A stretch of DNA of 40,333 bases from Firmicutes bacterium UBA5493 (GTDB lineage Bacteria; Bacillota; Limnochordia; Darwinibacteriales; Darwinibacteriaceae): assembly GCA_002424045.1 (NCBI GenBank), contig DIPH01000027.1, positions 13,430 through 53,762 on the forward strand, in the 5' to 3' direction. The notes below the pieces were generated by a model that did not search any database, was not told the origin of the DNA, and saw only the letters and a list, made by a program, of their open reading frames with translations. Shown piece by piece: positions 22,237 through 31,208 of the stretch (its first letter is position 1; each line of letters starts with the position of its first letter). The position numbers and the translations under genes are program-made.

Positions 22237-23349
22237 TTGAAAAGTAGACTTGGCTTAGCCTTATCGGGAGGCAGTGTACGGGCTGCCGCCCAAGTTGGTG
22301 TCTTAAAAGCCCTAGAAGAATATGCTCTAGAACCCGATGTGGTGGTGGGAACATCGGGAGGTTCCATTGTGGCCGCACTCTATGCCACAGGCCTAGGTGC
22401 CCAGGAGTTGGAGGAGCTTTTCTTAGAGTATAGTAGGGCTAAAGGGAAAATTGTGGATCTAAACTGGCGGGGCGCGATCGTGGCCCTCCTTACCTGGGAT
22501 ATTAAACGTTTTGTAGGAGTTGTGAGAGGAGCAACAATAGAGGAAATTATTGCTCAAAGCCTGCCCATACAGCGCTTTTGTGGCCTGAAGAAATGCCAAC
22601 TTTTGATCCCTGCGGTGAATCTCAATAATGGCCAACAGACTGTGTTTTGTGATTATAGGGCCATGGGGCTAACTTTAGATCGAGAAGGAAAATGTGCAGA
22701 ATATCCTCTGCGGGATGATCTCAGCATTGCCCAGGCAGTACGGGCTAGCATTAGCATTCCTGGGGTATTTGTTCCGGCTGTGTTTGAAGATGATCACAGC
22801 CAAGATTGTTATGTGGACGGTGCCCTCAGGGATGGTTATCCCATAAATATCGCAGTTCGCCTTGGTAAGGCCACAAGGGTGTTGGGGGTGAATCTAGGTT
22901 ACGCCGGTATGCGCAGAGAAACAATCTTGGAGGACGGCCCACTGGAGATCTTCAGCCAGTCTTTGGATATTATGATGCGGGCGCAATATCGGGATCGCTT
23001 GCAGGATCGGGCCTTGACTTGTAGCAGGATCATGACGATCAATCCTTTGATCTATGATATTGGCACCTTTGAGGTAGAATATATTCCCCAAATGATTGCC
23101 AGGGGATACGAGGTGGCATCTAGGCTCTTTCAAGAACGGGGTTTGGAGCCAGGAAGGGTCGAGAATAAGGAGCTTTTCTTCCGCATGATTCGAGATCCCC
23201 AGAGCTTTCCTGCAGAGAATAGCTCTTATTTTGCGTATCTCTTGGAGCATCAGATTAAGAAGAAGCATGTGGTTGAACCTGAACCGAAGGCGGGCTTGTT
23301 TGGCCACCTGCGGACTTTGGTTGGAAAGACAAGCACTTCAGTGTACTGA
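22237..23349 (+). CDS. Patatin-like phospholipase family protein
   Basis: A serine acyl hydrolase of 370 residues with a patatin fold. The oxyanion loop is LSGGSVRAA, the nucleophile elbow is GTS40-G-G-S, and the catalytic Asp lies in VDGALRDGYPI, completing the Ser-Asp dyad. No signal peptide is visible, so it is probably cytoplasmic and acts on membrane lipids. The TTG at 22237 lies seven bases after AGGAGGT and is preferred to the ATG at 22213, which precedes that site. Substrate unknown. Confidence 0.88.
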   Translation: MKSRLGLALSGGSVRAAAQVGVLKALEEYALEPDVVVGTSGGSIVAALYATGLGAQELEELFLEYSRAKGKIVDLNWRGAIVALLTWDIKRFVGVVRGATIEEIIAQSLPIQRFCGLKKCQLLIPAVNLNNGQQTVFCDYRAMGLTLDREGKCAEYPLRDDLSIAQAVRASISIPGVFVPAVFEDDHSQDCYVDGALRDGYPINIAVRLGKATRVLGVNLGYAGMRRETILEDGPLEIFSQSLDIMMRAQYRDRLQDRALTCSRIMTINPLIYDIGTFEVEYIPQMIARGYEVASRLFQERGLEPGRVENKELFFRMIRDPQSFPAENSSYFAYLLEHQIKKKHVVEPEPKAGLFGHLRTLVGKTSTSVY

Positions 23350-23510
23350 ACCCTGCCTCCGTTAACGGACTAGAAATGCATAAGCTGGAGATCGGAGCAG
23401 GAGTAGTTCTCTGTATGACCAGCGATCTTCTGCCCATTGACAAGAAGAATTGGCATGTACCGGCGTGGCTTATTTAGTGTGAGTAGAATGGAGTGTGGTG
23501 TCGTGTGGAT

Positions 23511-24374
23511 ATGCAAATTGGAGTGAGTTCGTATAGTTATAGCCAAAGTTCACTTGATGTCTTTGCGATCATTAAACACGCGAAGGAGATGGGCTTTGAT
23601 GTCATTGAATTTGCTGGTTTCCCTAATCTTCCCCAGGGCGAGACAGCCCTTTCTTTTGCTCCTCGGGTGCGGGAGGCCTGTGATGAAGCGGACATCAAAG
23701 TAGTGAATTATACCATCTGGGCGGATTTCATTACTGGCTCCGGTGGAAATCTTGAGGCCGAAATCGAACGGGTCAAGGATGAAGTGCGGGTGGCTCAGAG
23801 CTTGGGTGCTCCAGGAATGCGCCATGACTCTACCTGGGGCTGGCCTAACACAAAAACTGGGGCTTGGGGCTTTGATGATGCTCTGCCTATTCTGATAAAA
23901 GGATGCCGGGCTATAACCGAATTTGCGGCCGACCTTGGGATTAAGACGATGGTGGAAAACCATGGCTATTTCTGCCAGGATAGCGAGCGAATGGAAAAGC
24001 TTGTTAATGGTGTGGATCATCCTAACTTCGGTGTGCTACTTGATATGGGTAATTTCCTGGTAGTAGACGAAGACCCGGCCCAAGCTGTAGGACGCTTGAT
24101 GCCCTATACGTTTCATGTCCATGCTAAGGATTTTCATGTGAAATCAGGGAATGGACCCAATCCCGGTCAAGGCTGGTTCTTAAGTCGAGGAGGCAACTAC
24201 TTAAGGGGCGCGATCGTAGGTCATGGTGGGGTACCCGTTCTGCAGGTTTTGAACATCATGAAGAACGCCAATTACTCGGGGTTTATATCCATTGAGTTCG
24301 AAGGGATAGAAGACCCCCTCAAGGCGATTCCCATTGGTTTGGAGAATTTAAGACGCTATATGGAAAGTTTGTAG
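23511..24374 (+). CDS. Sugar phosphate isomerase/epimerase (TIM barrel)
   Basis: The 287-residue product belongs to the xylose isomerase-like / AP endonuclease 2 TIM-barrel family. Family features are the N-terminal MQIGVSSYSYS strand and a succession of metal-ligand segments: MVENHGYF with Glu, LLDMGNF with Asp, HVHAKDFH with His, and ISIEFEG with Glu near the C-terminus. These suggest a divalent-metal sugar isomerase or epimerase; the substrate cannot be told. The ATG at 23511 is chosen by family alignment; ribosome binding sites are weak here and GTG starts at 23493 or 23505 remain possible. Confidence 0.85.
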   Translation: MQIGVSSYSYSQSSLDVFAIIKHAKEMGFDVIEFAGFPNLPQGETALSFAPRVREACDEADIKVVNYTIWADFITGSGGNLEAEIERVKDEVRVAQSLGAPGMRHDSTWGWPNTKTGAWGFDDALPILIKGCRAITEFAADLGIKTMVENHGYFCQDSERMEKLVNGVDHPNFGVLLDMGNFLVVDEDPAQAVGRLMPYTFHVHAKDFHVKSGNGPNPGQGWFLSRGGNYLRGAIVGHGGVPVLQVLNIMKNANYSGFISIEFEGIEDPLKAIPIGLENLRRYMESL

Positions 24375-24433
24375 TGGCGAATGGTTCCGTGAGTGATGAG
24401 GGACACTAACAAAAAAGAGTGGGGAGATTGTTA

Positions 24434-24877
24434 GTGGCTAGTAACCAACATCACATCGATACCTTAAACGAGTTACTCAAGGGCGAACTCATGGCCATAG
24501 ACATCTATAGAGAAACAGAGAATATGCAAGGTGATGAACAGGTCATGGTCATGTTAGAACAGTTTGCCAAAGACCACGAAGAACACGCGAGGATCCTTGC
24601 GGACCGCGTTAGAGATTTAGGTGGGACGCCGGTGACAAGCACAGGCATGGCCGGAGCCATGGCTGGCATGTCATCAAAGATCAATGCGCTTAGGGGACCA
24701 TCCCATCTGCTACAACAAGTCTATGATGGTGAGGATAAGGGTGTTCACGCCTACGAGGATCGCATTGATGAACTTGATCCCCAAAGCCAGGACTTAGTTA
24801 ACGAGATCATGAGTGTAGATCACGACCATTTGAAGGTTTTCAAAGAACGAATGGAAACGGAAAAAAGCGAACGTTGA
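24434..24877 (+). CDS. Ferritin-like DUF2383 domain protein
   Basis: A 147-residue four-helix protein. The N-terminal helix TLNELLKGELMAIDIYRE and the second helix with KDHEEHARIL carry the Glu/His pattern of ferritin-like metal sites. The third and fourth helices contain YDGEDKGVHAYEDRID and VDHDHLKVFKER. This matches DUF2383-type ferritin-like proteins, often linked to sporulation or stress, though the reaction is unknown. The start is GTG at 24434 with GGGGAGA upstream; GTG 24419 has no proper ribosome binding site. A strong terminator follows. Confidence 0.8.
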   Translation: MASNQHHIDTLNELLKGELMAIDIYRETENMQGDEQVMVMLEQFAKDHEEHARILADRVRDLGGTPVTSTGMAGAMAGMSSKINALRGPSHLLQQVYDGEDKGVHAYEDRIDELDPQSQDLVNEIMSVDHDHLKVFKERMETEKSER

Positions 24878-24923
24878 CGTGAAACACCATTACGTCCTGC
24901 TTTCGGTGGTCCGACGGGTATTT

Positions 24924-24951
24924 CGAGGGCGCGCAAAGCGCCCTCGTTTTT
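24924..24951 (+). terminator. Intrinsic terminator after DUF2383 gene
   Basis: A 9-bp stem CGAGGGCGC/GCGCCCTCG with loop GCAAA is followed by TTTTT (24947-24951). It abuts the MerR promoter by a few bases. Confidence 0.95.
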
Positions 24952-24953
24952 CC

Positions 24954-24986
24954 CCTTGACATTGACGTTACGTTAAGGTTTATTGT
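24954..24986 (+). promoter_or_regulatory. MerR-type promoter/operator with 19-bp spacer
   Basis: TTGACA (24956-24961), a 19-bp spacer and TATTGT (24981-24986). The imperfect dyad CCTTGAC...GTTAAGG (24954-24978) spans the -35 and spacer. An over-long 19-bp spacer with a dyad inside it is the hallmark of promoters activated by MerR-family regulators through DNA distortion. The sequence resembles TipA-type operators, so the regulator just downstream probably controls its own transcription. Confidence 0.85.
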
Positions 24987-25003
24987 TGATTGTGAAGCAA
25001 TCA

Positions 25004-25048
25004 CCTTGGAGTTTCGTTGCACGAAACATCCACTGGTGTTGGAAGGTG
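25004..25048 (+). other. Leader hairpin GTTTCG-TTGCA-CGAAAC of the MerR gene
   Basis: An inner 6-bp stem GTTTCG/CGAAAC (25011-25027) lies inside an outer ACCTT/AAGGT pairing whose 3' arm is the ribosome binding site AAGGTGA. Folding could reduce translation initiation. Similar GTTTC...GAAAC stems occur in the rplM leader and upstream of the sigma factor gene. Confidence 0.4.
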
Positions 25049-25053
25049 ATTTC

Positions 25054-25809
25054 ATGGAATACACAGTAAAGGAATTAGGCGATCTAGCCGGGGTGAGCGG
25101 CCGTACCCTGCGCTATTATGACCAAATCGATTTGCTGAAACCAGCTTGGACCAACGAATCGGGTTACCGGATCTATGGGCCAGAAGAAGTAAATCGTCTA
25201 CAGCAGATCTTATTCTTCCGGGAACTGGGAGTGGATTTGCGGACCATCAAGGAACTTCTTGAATCTCCTGGTTTTAGAGAAAAGCAGGCTTTGCTTGGGC
25301 ACCGTGAACACCTTCTAGAAAAGAGAAGGCAATTGGATCTGTTGATTCAAAATGTGGAACAGACCATTGCTGCACTCGAAGGAGGAGAGCCAATGACAGA
25401 CAAAGAAAAATTCGTCGGTTTCAAGGAAACATTGATTAAAGAGAATGAAAAGAAATATGGGGCGGAAATTCGGGAGAAGTATGGAGACGAAACGGTGGAT
25501 GCTTCTAATGCTAGATTCATGGGCTTGACGGAAACACAGTTTACTGAAATGGAAAAGCTGGCAGAGGAGATCATCCAATCGCTTGCCAAGGCCGTCGGTC
25601 AAGAGGAGCCTGAGGGTGAAGAGGGCCAAAGAATCGCTGCACTGCACCGCAAATGGTTGAGTTTTTCTTGGAAGGATTACTCCAAAGAGGCTCATGCAGG
25701 TATCGCCGAGATGTATGTGGCCGATGAGAGATTCACCGCTTACTACGATCAGCACAAAAAAGGTGCCGCTAAGTTTCTCAGGGATGCCATTGTGGCCTAT
25801 ACGAAGTAG
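25054..25809 (+). CDS. MerR-family regulator with TipAS ligand-binding domain
   Basis: This is a drug-responsive activator of the TipA/Mta type, 251 residues. The N-terminal winged-helix DNA-binding domain (1-70) reads YTVKELGDLAGVSGRTLRYYD and continues to RLQQILFFRELG. A dimerising coiled coil follows (75-110), then the TipAS domain (about 115-251) with EMYVADERFTAYYD and the C-terminal FLRDAIVAY. TipAS domains bind cationic or thiopeptide-like antimicrobials. The ATG at 25054 follows AAGGTGA. A perfect internal AAGGAGG precedes an in-frame ATG at residue 114. No pump gene follows immediately, so its targets are unknown beyond its own promoter. Confidence 0.93.
   Translation: MEYTVKELGDLAGVSGRTLRYYDQIDLLKPAWTNESGYRIYGPEEVNRLQQILFFRELGVDLRTIKELLESPGFREKQALLGHREHLLEKRRQLDLLIQNVEQTIAALEGGEPMTDKEKFVGFKETLIKENEKKYGAEIREKYGDETVDASNARFMGLTETQFTEMEKLAEEIIQSLAKAVGQEEPEGEEGQRIAALHRKWLSFSWKDYSKEAHAGIAEMYVADERFTAYYDQHKKGAAKFLRDAIVAYTK
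25379..25395 (+). promoter_or_regulatory. Internal ribosome binding site and ATG for a short TipAS-like form
   Basis: AAGGAGG (25379-25385), a 7-base gap and an in-frame ATG at 25393 lie inside the regulator gene at the junction of coiled coil and ligand domain. Initiation here would give a 138-residue free TipAS-like protein. In Streptomyces tipA the short form is made this way and outnumbers the long one. Confidence 0.65.
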
Positions 25810-25887
25810 GAAGTATCAAGGGGTCAATGAAGCCATAAGCTATATTGGCTCCTTTCCTGTCTGCCAAATTTCAGAATCACAGGCATT

Positions 25888-25934
25888 GGGACAATGTTTG
25901 TCCCTAGGTGACAAGGAATTCCTGTCCAAGTAGC
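25888..25934 (+). other. Hairpins in the gap upstream of the activase gene
   Basis: GGGACAA-TGT-TTGTCCC is a perfect 7-bp stem (25888-25904), followed by GAC-A-AGGAATTCCT-GTC (about 25910-25926), which contains a 10-bp palindrome. They occupy the 169-bp gap between the MerR gene and the activase. No T-run follows, so operators or a leader structure are as likely as a terminator. I saw no clear promoter for the activase gene. Confidence 0.35.
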
Positions 25935-25978
25935 TAATAATAGTACTACGGATCTTTTATGAAACGGAGGCTCGTTTT

Positions 25979-28900
25979 TTGAACAAGCTAGTACACATGG
26001 GAATTGATGTTGGTTCCACAACAGCAAAGATTGTCATTCTAGATGAAGCATCCGAAATACTCTTTTCGAAATATCAGCGGCACTACTCCGATATTAAAGA
26101 GTCTGTTGTGAGCCTCATCAGACAAGCCTATGAGAAATTCGAGGATTATCAAGTCACATTGAATATAACAGGCTCCGGCGGGATTGCCGTTGCTGAACAT
26201 CTAAGGGTTGGGTTTGTGCAAGAAGTAATAGCAGGCACCAAGTCCATTCAAACTTTCTTTCCTGAAACCGATGTAGTCATTGAACTCGGAGGGGAAGATG
26301 CAAAAATAACGTTCTTTCAAGATGGAATCGAGCAACGCATGAACGGTATTTGCGCGGGCGGGACCGGGTCATTCATTGATCAGATGGCGGTACTGCTCAG
26401 AACAGATGCGGCAGGCCTAAACGAACTAGCAAAGGGCCACACCACAATTTATCCTATTGCCGCTCGCTGCGGCGTTTTTGCGAAGACCGATATTCAACCC
26501 CTTCTAAATGACGGCGCGGCCAGAGAGGACGTGGCTGCCTCCATTTTCCAGTCCGTAGTGGTGCAGACAGTCAGTGGTTTGGCCTGTGGAAGGCCCATCA
26601 GGGGTAATGTGGCTTTTTTGGGCGGACCACTGTACTTCTTATCCGAACTGCGTAAGCGCTTTATTGAAACCTTAGATCTAAAGGACAGTCAGGTTATCTT
26701 TCCCGAAAATCCGCAGCTCTATATTGCTATCGGGGCAGCGCTAAATGCCTGGAATAGCGAACCTATTGCCTTTTCGGCTCTCATGGAACGCATCGATCAA
26801 ATGCAGGGCATATCCATCGAACCAACAACAAGGCTCAAGCCTTTGTTTGGAAGCGAGCAAGAGTTGGAGGAATTCCGGGCTAGGCATAATCGTCATGCAG
26901 TAGCGAGAAAGGACATTGAGGGGTATGAAGGCCGGTGTTTCTTAGGGCTTGATGTTGGTTCGACCACAACGAAAGCAGCCCTCATCGATGAAGAAGGGGC
27001 CATTTTGCACAGCTATTATGGTAGCAATGAAGGGAATCCCTTAAAGTCGGTGCGCAAAGCTGTTCTGGAATTGTATGATGCCTTACCTAAAGGGGCGAGG
27101 ATCTCCAACTCAGTCGTGACCGGTTATGGGGAAGGCTTAATTAAAGCCGCCTTAAAGGTGGATATTGGGGAAATAGAAACAGTTGCTCATTATAAGGCGG
27201 CGAACTTTTTCCGCCCAGGTGTAGACTTCATTTTAGATATCGGTGGACAAGACATGAAGTGCCTACACATCAAGGATGGGGCCATTGACAACATCCTATT
27301 AAATGAGGCTTGCTCTTCAGGATGTGGTTCCTTTTTGGAGACATTTGCCTTTTCGCTCAATCTAAGCATTGAGGAGTTTACGGAAGCGGCCTTGCTCGCT
27401 CCGAACCCAGTTGACTTAGGCTCCCGCTGTACTGTATTTATGAATTCCAGGGTTAAGCAGGCGCAAAAAGAAGGTGCCACCGTTGGAGAGATCTCTGCCG
27501 GTTTAGCCTACTCTGTGGTGAAGAACGCTCTCTACAAGGTCATTAAACTGCGCAGTAAGGAAGAGCTAGGCGAGAAGGTGGTCGTGCAGGGGGGAACGTT
27601 CCACAATGACGCGGTTTTGAGAACCTTTGAACGCCTTGCTGACTGCGAGGTCGTTAGACCAGACATCGCCGGCATCATGGGAGCCTTTGGAGCTGCCCTA
27701 ATTGCCAGAGAACGATATATAGAAGGCTATGAGTCTACCTTACTTGATCGCCAGGGTCTGGAAAGCTTATCCCTAGAAGCCAAACTTGCCAGATGTAAGC
27801 GTTGTTCAAACCATTGTTTATTGACCATCAATCAATTTGGTAAGGGGCATCGCTATATTTCTGGAAATCGCTGCAGCAAAGGTGCTGGAGATGAAAGGGT
27901 CAAGCAAGATTTACCCAACCTCTTCGATTATTCCTATGAGAGGCTTTTTGCCTTCGAACCCCTAGATCCTGCAGAGGCGAAGCGGGGTCGCCTGGGCCTT
28001 CCGAGGGTTTTGAATATGTATGAGAATTATCCGTTTTGGTTCACCTTCTTTACTGAGCTAGGTTTTTCTGTTGAGCTCTCTGCTCGATCGACAAAGACCA
28101 TTTATGAAAAGGGAATGGAAACAATACCATCTGAATCGGTCTGTTACCCTGGCAAAATAGCCCACGGACACATCGTTGATTTGGTGGAAAAGGGCGTGGA
28201 TGTGATTTTCTATCCCTGTTTAACACATGAACAGAAGGAACAAGAAGACGCCGATAATCACTTCAACTGCCCCATTGTGATCTCCTATCCCGAAGTGATC
28301 AAAAACAATGTCGGTCAACTGCAAGCTGCCAACATCAAGTTTTTGTATCCTTTTTTGCCCTTCAACCATAAGGAGAGGCTTACAGAGCGTTTGATTGAAG
28401 AGTTGGTAGAACTAGATGTGGATGCCTCTGAAGTGAGACGTGCTGTGGATAAAGCCTGGGATGAACTGGCTCATTACAAATCCGATATGAGGAAGAAGGG
28501 GGAAGAAACCCTCGCTTACCTAGAAAGACACAGTTTGAAGGGTATTGTCCTTGCGGGACGTCCTTACCATCTCGATCCGGAAATCAACCACGGTATTCCT
28601 GACATCATCAATGATTTGGGGATGGCTGTCTTAACGGAAGATTCGGTGGCACACCTAGGTGAAGTTGTACGGCCTTTGCGTGTTGTTGATCAATGGGCGT
28701 ATCATTCTCGACTCTATGCGGCGGCAAGCTTTGTCGCGGGCCAGAAAAATTTAGAACTGGTACAGCTAAACTCCTTCGGTTGTGGACTCGATGCGGTTAC
28801 AACCGATCAGGTAGAGGAGATTTTACATGCGCGCTCCAAGATGTACACTTGTTTGAAAATTGATGAAGTGAACAATTTAGGGAGTGCCAAAATTAGGTTG

Positions 28901-30199
28901 CGCTCTTTACAGGCGGCTATGGTGGAACGGGATAAGCAAGGACACGAACCAACAGGACCACAGCCTGGATATAAGAGAAGGATATTTACCAGGAACATGA
29001 AGAAAGATCACACGGTCATTGTTCCGCAGATGGCACCCATTCACTTTCGGTTCGTAGAACAAGCTCTAAACTTGTCTGGCTATAATGTGGTCATTTGCCC
29101 CGCCATGGATAAGGAGGCGGTGGAGGAAGGGCTAAAGTATGTGAACAATGATGCCTGCTATCCTGCGATCATTGTTGTTGGGCAACTCCTCAAGGCTCTC
29201 AACTCCGGTCAATACGATCCCGATCATACCACGGTAGTTATGAGCCAGACGGGGGGCGGTTGCCGGGCCACCAACTACATTGGCTTTTTGCGAAAGGCAT
29301 TGAAAGATGCAGGTTTTCCCCAAGTACCTGTGCTTTCGTTGAGTATACAAAATTTTGAGAAGAACCCGGGATTTAAGATCACCTTGCCTCTACTTCATAG
29401 GGCCATGGTTGCCCTTGTGTATGGCGATTTACTTATGAAGTGTCTTTATCGCGTGAGGCCCTATGAAAAAGTGCCCGGCTCTGCCAATGAGCTGTATGAA
29501 AAGTGGGCGACCATTTGTGAAGAGTCCATGGGGTCGCATTCACCCAGGAAATTCAAGGACAACATTATCAATATAGTGGAAGAGTTTGATGCTTTTGAGA
29601 CGGTGGAAGAAAGCAAACCAAAGGTTGGTCTGGTGGGCGAAATTCTAGTCAAGTACCATCCCACGGCAAACAACGACGTGGTGAGCCTTGTGGAAGCGGA
29701 AGGTGCTGAAGCGGTTGTCCCTGAGCTCGTGGACTTCTTCTTGTATTCCCTGTTGGGTTTTGATTTTAAGTACAGATACTTGTCAGGTAGTCGCCTAGAA
29801 AAAATGGCCTGCAATGCTGTAATTGAAATTATGGAGCTCTACCGCAGGACCTATAGGGCCGCCTTGGCGGCCAGCGAGAGGTTTAGCCCGCCAAAATTCA
29901 TTAGAGAGGTCGCGAAAAATGCCTCCAAGGTCATTTCTTTGGGACACCAAACTGGGGAAGGTTGGTTTCTCACGGGCGAGATGGTGGAGCTCATCGAAAG
30001 TGGAGTTAAGAACATCGTTTGTATGCAACCCTTCGCCTGTTTGCCAAACCACGTGGTGGGTAAGGGTATGCTCAGAGGGTTGAAAAAGGTCTACCCCGAT
30101 AGCAATATTATTCCTATTGACTACGATCCTGGAGCTAGCGAAGTTAACCAATTGAACAGAATAAAACTCATGCTGTCCTCTGCTTTTGCCGAGACTTAA
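25979..30199 (+). CDS. Large acyl-CoA dehydratase activase-related fusion protein
   Basis: This is a 1406-residue fusion. Two BadF/BadG/BcrA/HgdC-type ASKHA ATPase domains come first (about 5-270 and 320-585), each with a DVGSTT phosphate loop. Each carries the two cysteines that ligate the bridging [4Fe-4S] cluster in such activases (C125 and C164; C445 and C484). A CxxCxxxC cluster starts at 606, followed by DUF2229- and dehydratase-subunit-like regions to the end. Classical HgdC drives ATP-dependent electron transfer to 2-hydroxyacyl-CoA dehydratases; the target of this giant version is not known. The start is TTG at 25979 with CGGAGG eight bases upstream. The aldo/keto reductase gene follows 17 bp later. 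Confidence 0.88.
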   Translation: MNKLVHMGIDVGSTTAKIVILDEASEILFSKYQRHYSDIKESVVSLIRQAYEKFEDYQVTLNITGSGGIAVAEHLRVGFVQEVIAGTKSIQTFFPETDVVIELGGEDAKITFFQDGIEQRMNGICAGGTGSFIDQMAVLLRTDAAGLNELAKGHTTIYPIAARCGVFAKTDIQPLLNDGAAREDVAASIFQSVVVQTVSGLACGRPIRGNVAFLGGPLYFLSELRKRFIETLDLKDSQVIFPENPQLYIAIGAALNAWNSEPIAFSALMERIDQMQGISIEPTTRLKPLFGSEQELEEFRARHNRHAVARKDIEGYEGRCFLGLDVGSTTTKAALIDEEGAILHSYYGSNEGNPLKSVRKAVLELYDALPKGARISNSVVTGYGEGLIKAALKVDIGEIETVAHYKAANFFRPGVDFILDIGGQDMKCLHIKDGAIDNILLNEACSSGCGSFLETFAFSLNLSIEEFTEAALLAPNPVDLGSRCTVFMNSRVKQAQKEGATVGEISAGLAYSVVKNALYKVIKLRSKEELGEKVVVQGGTFHNDAVLRTFERLADCEVVRPDIAGIMGAFGAALIARERYIEGYESTLLDRQGLESLSLEAKLARCKRCSNHCLLTINQFGKGHRYISGNRCSKGAGDERVKQDLPNLFDYSYERLFAFEPLDPAEAKRGRLGLPRVLNMYENYPFWFTFFTELGFSVELSARSTKTIYEKGMETIPSESVCYPGKIAHGHIVDLVEKGVDVIFYPCLTHEQKEQEDADNHFNCPIVISYPEVIKNNVGQLQAANIKFLYPFLPFNHKERLTERLIEELVELDVDASEVRRAVDKAWDELAHYKSDMRKKGEETLAYLERHSLKGIVLAGRPYHLDPEINHGIPDIINDLGMAVLTEDSVAHLGEVVRPLRVVDQWAYHSRLYAAASFVAGQKNLELVQLNSFGCGLDAVTTDQVEEILHARSKMYTCLKIDEVNNLGSAKIRLRSLQAAMVERDKQGHEPTGPQPGYKRRIFTRNMKKDHTVIVPQMAPIHFRFVEQALNLSGYNVVICPAMDKEAVEEGLKYVNNDACYPAIIVVGQLLKALNSGQYDPDHTTVVMSQTGGGCRATNYIGFLRKALKDAGFPQVPVLSLSIQNFEKNPGFKITLPLLHRAMVALVYGDLLMKCLYRVRPYEKVPGSANELYEKWATICEESMGSHSPRKFKDNIINIVEEFDAFETVEESKPKVGLVGEILVKYHPTANNDVVSLVEAEGAEAVVPELVDFFLYSLLGFDFKYRYLSGSRLEKMACNAVIEIMELYRRTYRAALAASERFSPPKFIREVAKNASKVISLGHQTGEGWFLTGEMVELIESGVKNIVCMQPFACLPNHVVGKGMLRGLKKVYPDSNIIPIDYDPGASEVNQLNRIKLMLSSAFAET

Positions 30200-30216
30200 A
30201 CAAAGGAGATGATATT

Positions 30217-31161
30217 GTGAAATACCGTAGAATAGGCCGATCGGGCCTCAAAGTTAGTGAAATCTCATTAGGTAGCTGGTTGACCTATGGAAAGTCGGTG
30301 GAAGATGACACGGCCACAAGAACCATTCGCCGCGCATATGAATTGGGGATCAACTCATTCGACTCCGCGAATGTCTATGAGCGGGGTGAGGGAGAGAAGG
30401 CTATGGCCAAGGCGTTGCGCACGTTTCCGCGAGAATCCTACATCATTACGACCAAGGCTTTCTGGCCCATGGGACATGGTGTAAACGATCGTGGTCTATC
30501 CCGTAAGCATGTATTTGAGCAGCTCCATGCCAGCCTAAAACGGATGGAGCTTGATTATGTGGACATTTTCTATTGCCATCGCTATGATACAGAGACCCCA
30601 GTGGAAGAGACCTTGCGTACGATTGATGACATGATTCGTCAAGGCAAGGTACTCTATGCGGGAGTGAGTGAATGGACGGCGGCGCAAATTGAAGAGGCGG
30701 TCGCCGTGGCCGATCGTTATCTGCTCGATCGCATTGTGGTGAATCAGCCTGTGTACAATATGATTAACCGGTACATTGAACCTGAGATTATTCCTGTGAG
30801 TGAAACGTACGGGATAGGTCAGATTGTCTTTTCACCCTTAGCTCAAGGAGTGTTAACGGGTAAGTATCGTGGTGGACGCATCCCTGAAGGAACCAGGGCC
30901 TCCAATCCTGCAATCAACAAACAAGTACAAGATTTGATAGCCTCGGGAGTTATCACAAAAGTGGACTCCTTAGAGGATTTGGCGGGTGAAGTAGGAATGC
31001 CTCTCGCTGAGATGGCCTTGGCCTGGATCTTGCGCCAACCCAATGTGGCTAGTGCCCTAGTTGGAGCTTCCCGTCCTGAACAGATTGAGGCGAATTGTAA
31101 GGCAGTAGCCATCAGTTTGAGTCAAGATACTCTAGAAAAAATTGAACAGATTTTATCCTAG
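30217..31161 (+). CDS. Aldo/keto reductase (Kv-beta-like)
   Basis: An NADPH-dependent carbonyl reductase of 314 residues with a TIM-barrel fold. The catalytic tetrad is visible: Asp49 and Tyr54 in FDSANVYERG, Lys80 in ITTKAF, His121 in FYCHRYD. The NADP-binding ends FSPLAQGVLTGKY and ALVGASRPEQI are also typical. It looks like the voltage-gated K+ channel beta-subunit-like branch. The GTG start follows AAAGGAG. The short gap to the activase suggests one operon; a shared pathway is inference. A terminator follows. Confidence 0.93.
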   Translation: MKYRRIGRSGLKVSEISLGSWLTYGKSVEDDTATRTIRRAYELGINSFDSANVYERGEGEKAMAKALRTFPRESYIITTKAFWPMGHGVNDRGLSRKHVFEQLHASLKRMELDYVDIFYCHRYDTETPVEETLRTIDDMIRQGKVLYAGVSEWTAAQIEEAVAVADRYLLDRIVVNQPVYNMINRYIEPEIIPVSETYGIGQIVFSPLAQGVLTGKYRGGRIPEGTRASNPAINKQVQDLIASGVITKVDSLEDLAGEVGMPLAEMALAWILRQPNVASALVGASRPEQIEANCKAVAISLSQDTLEKIEQILS

Positions 31162-31168
31162 GTGAAAG

Positions 31169-31208
31169 AAAAGGAGACAGGTCGTGATATGTGGCCTGTC
31201 TCTTTTTT
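31169..31208. terminator. Bidirectional-type terminator, Rpn-associated copy A
   Basis: GAGACAGG and CCTGTCTC form the stem (31174-31202), flanked by an A-rich 5' side and TTTTTT (31203-31208). It ends the aldo/keto reductase transcript. The same hairpin recurs at 34363-34403, in both cases next to an Rpn-type 3' end. Confidence 0.9.

Noticed and set aside
23437..23465. TTGACA upstream of the TIM-barrel isomerase as a promoter
   Set aside because: No acceptable -10 hexamer lies 16-18 bp downstream.
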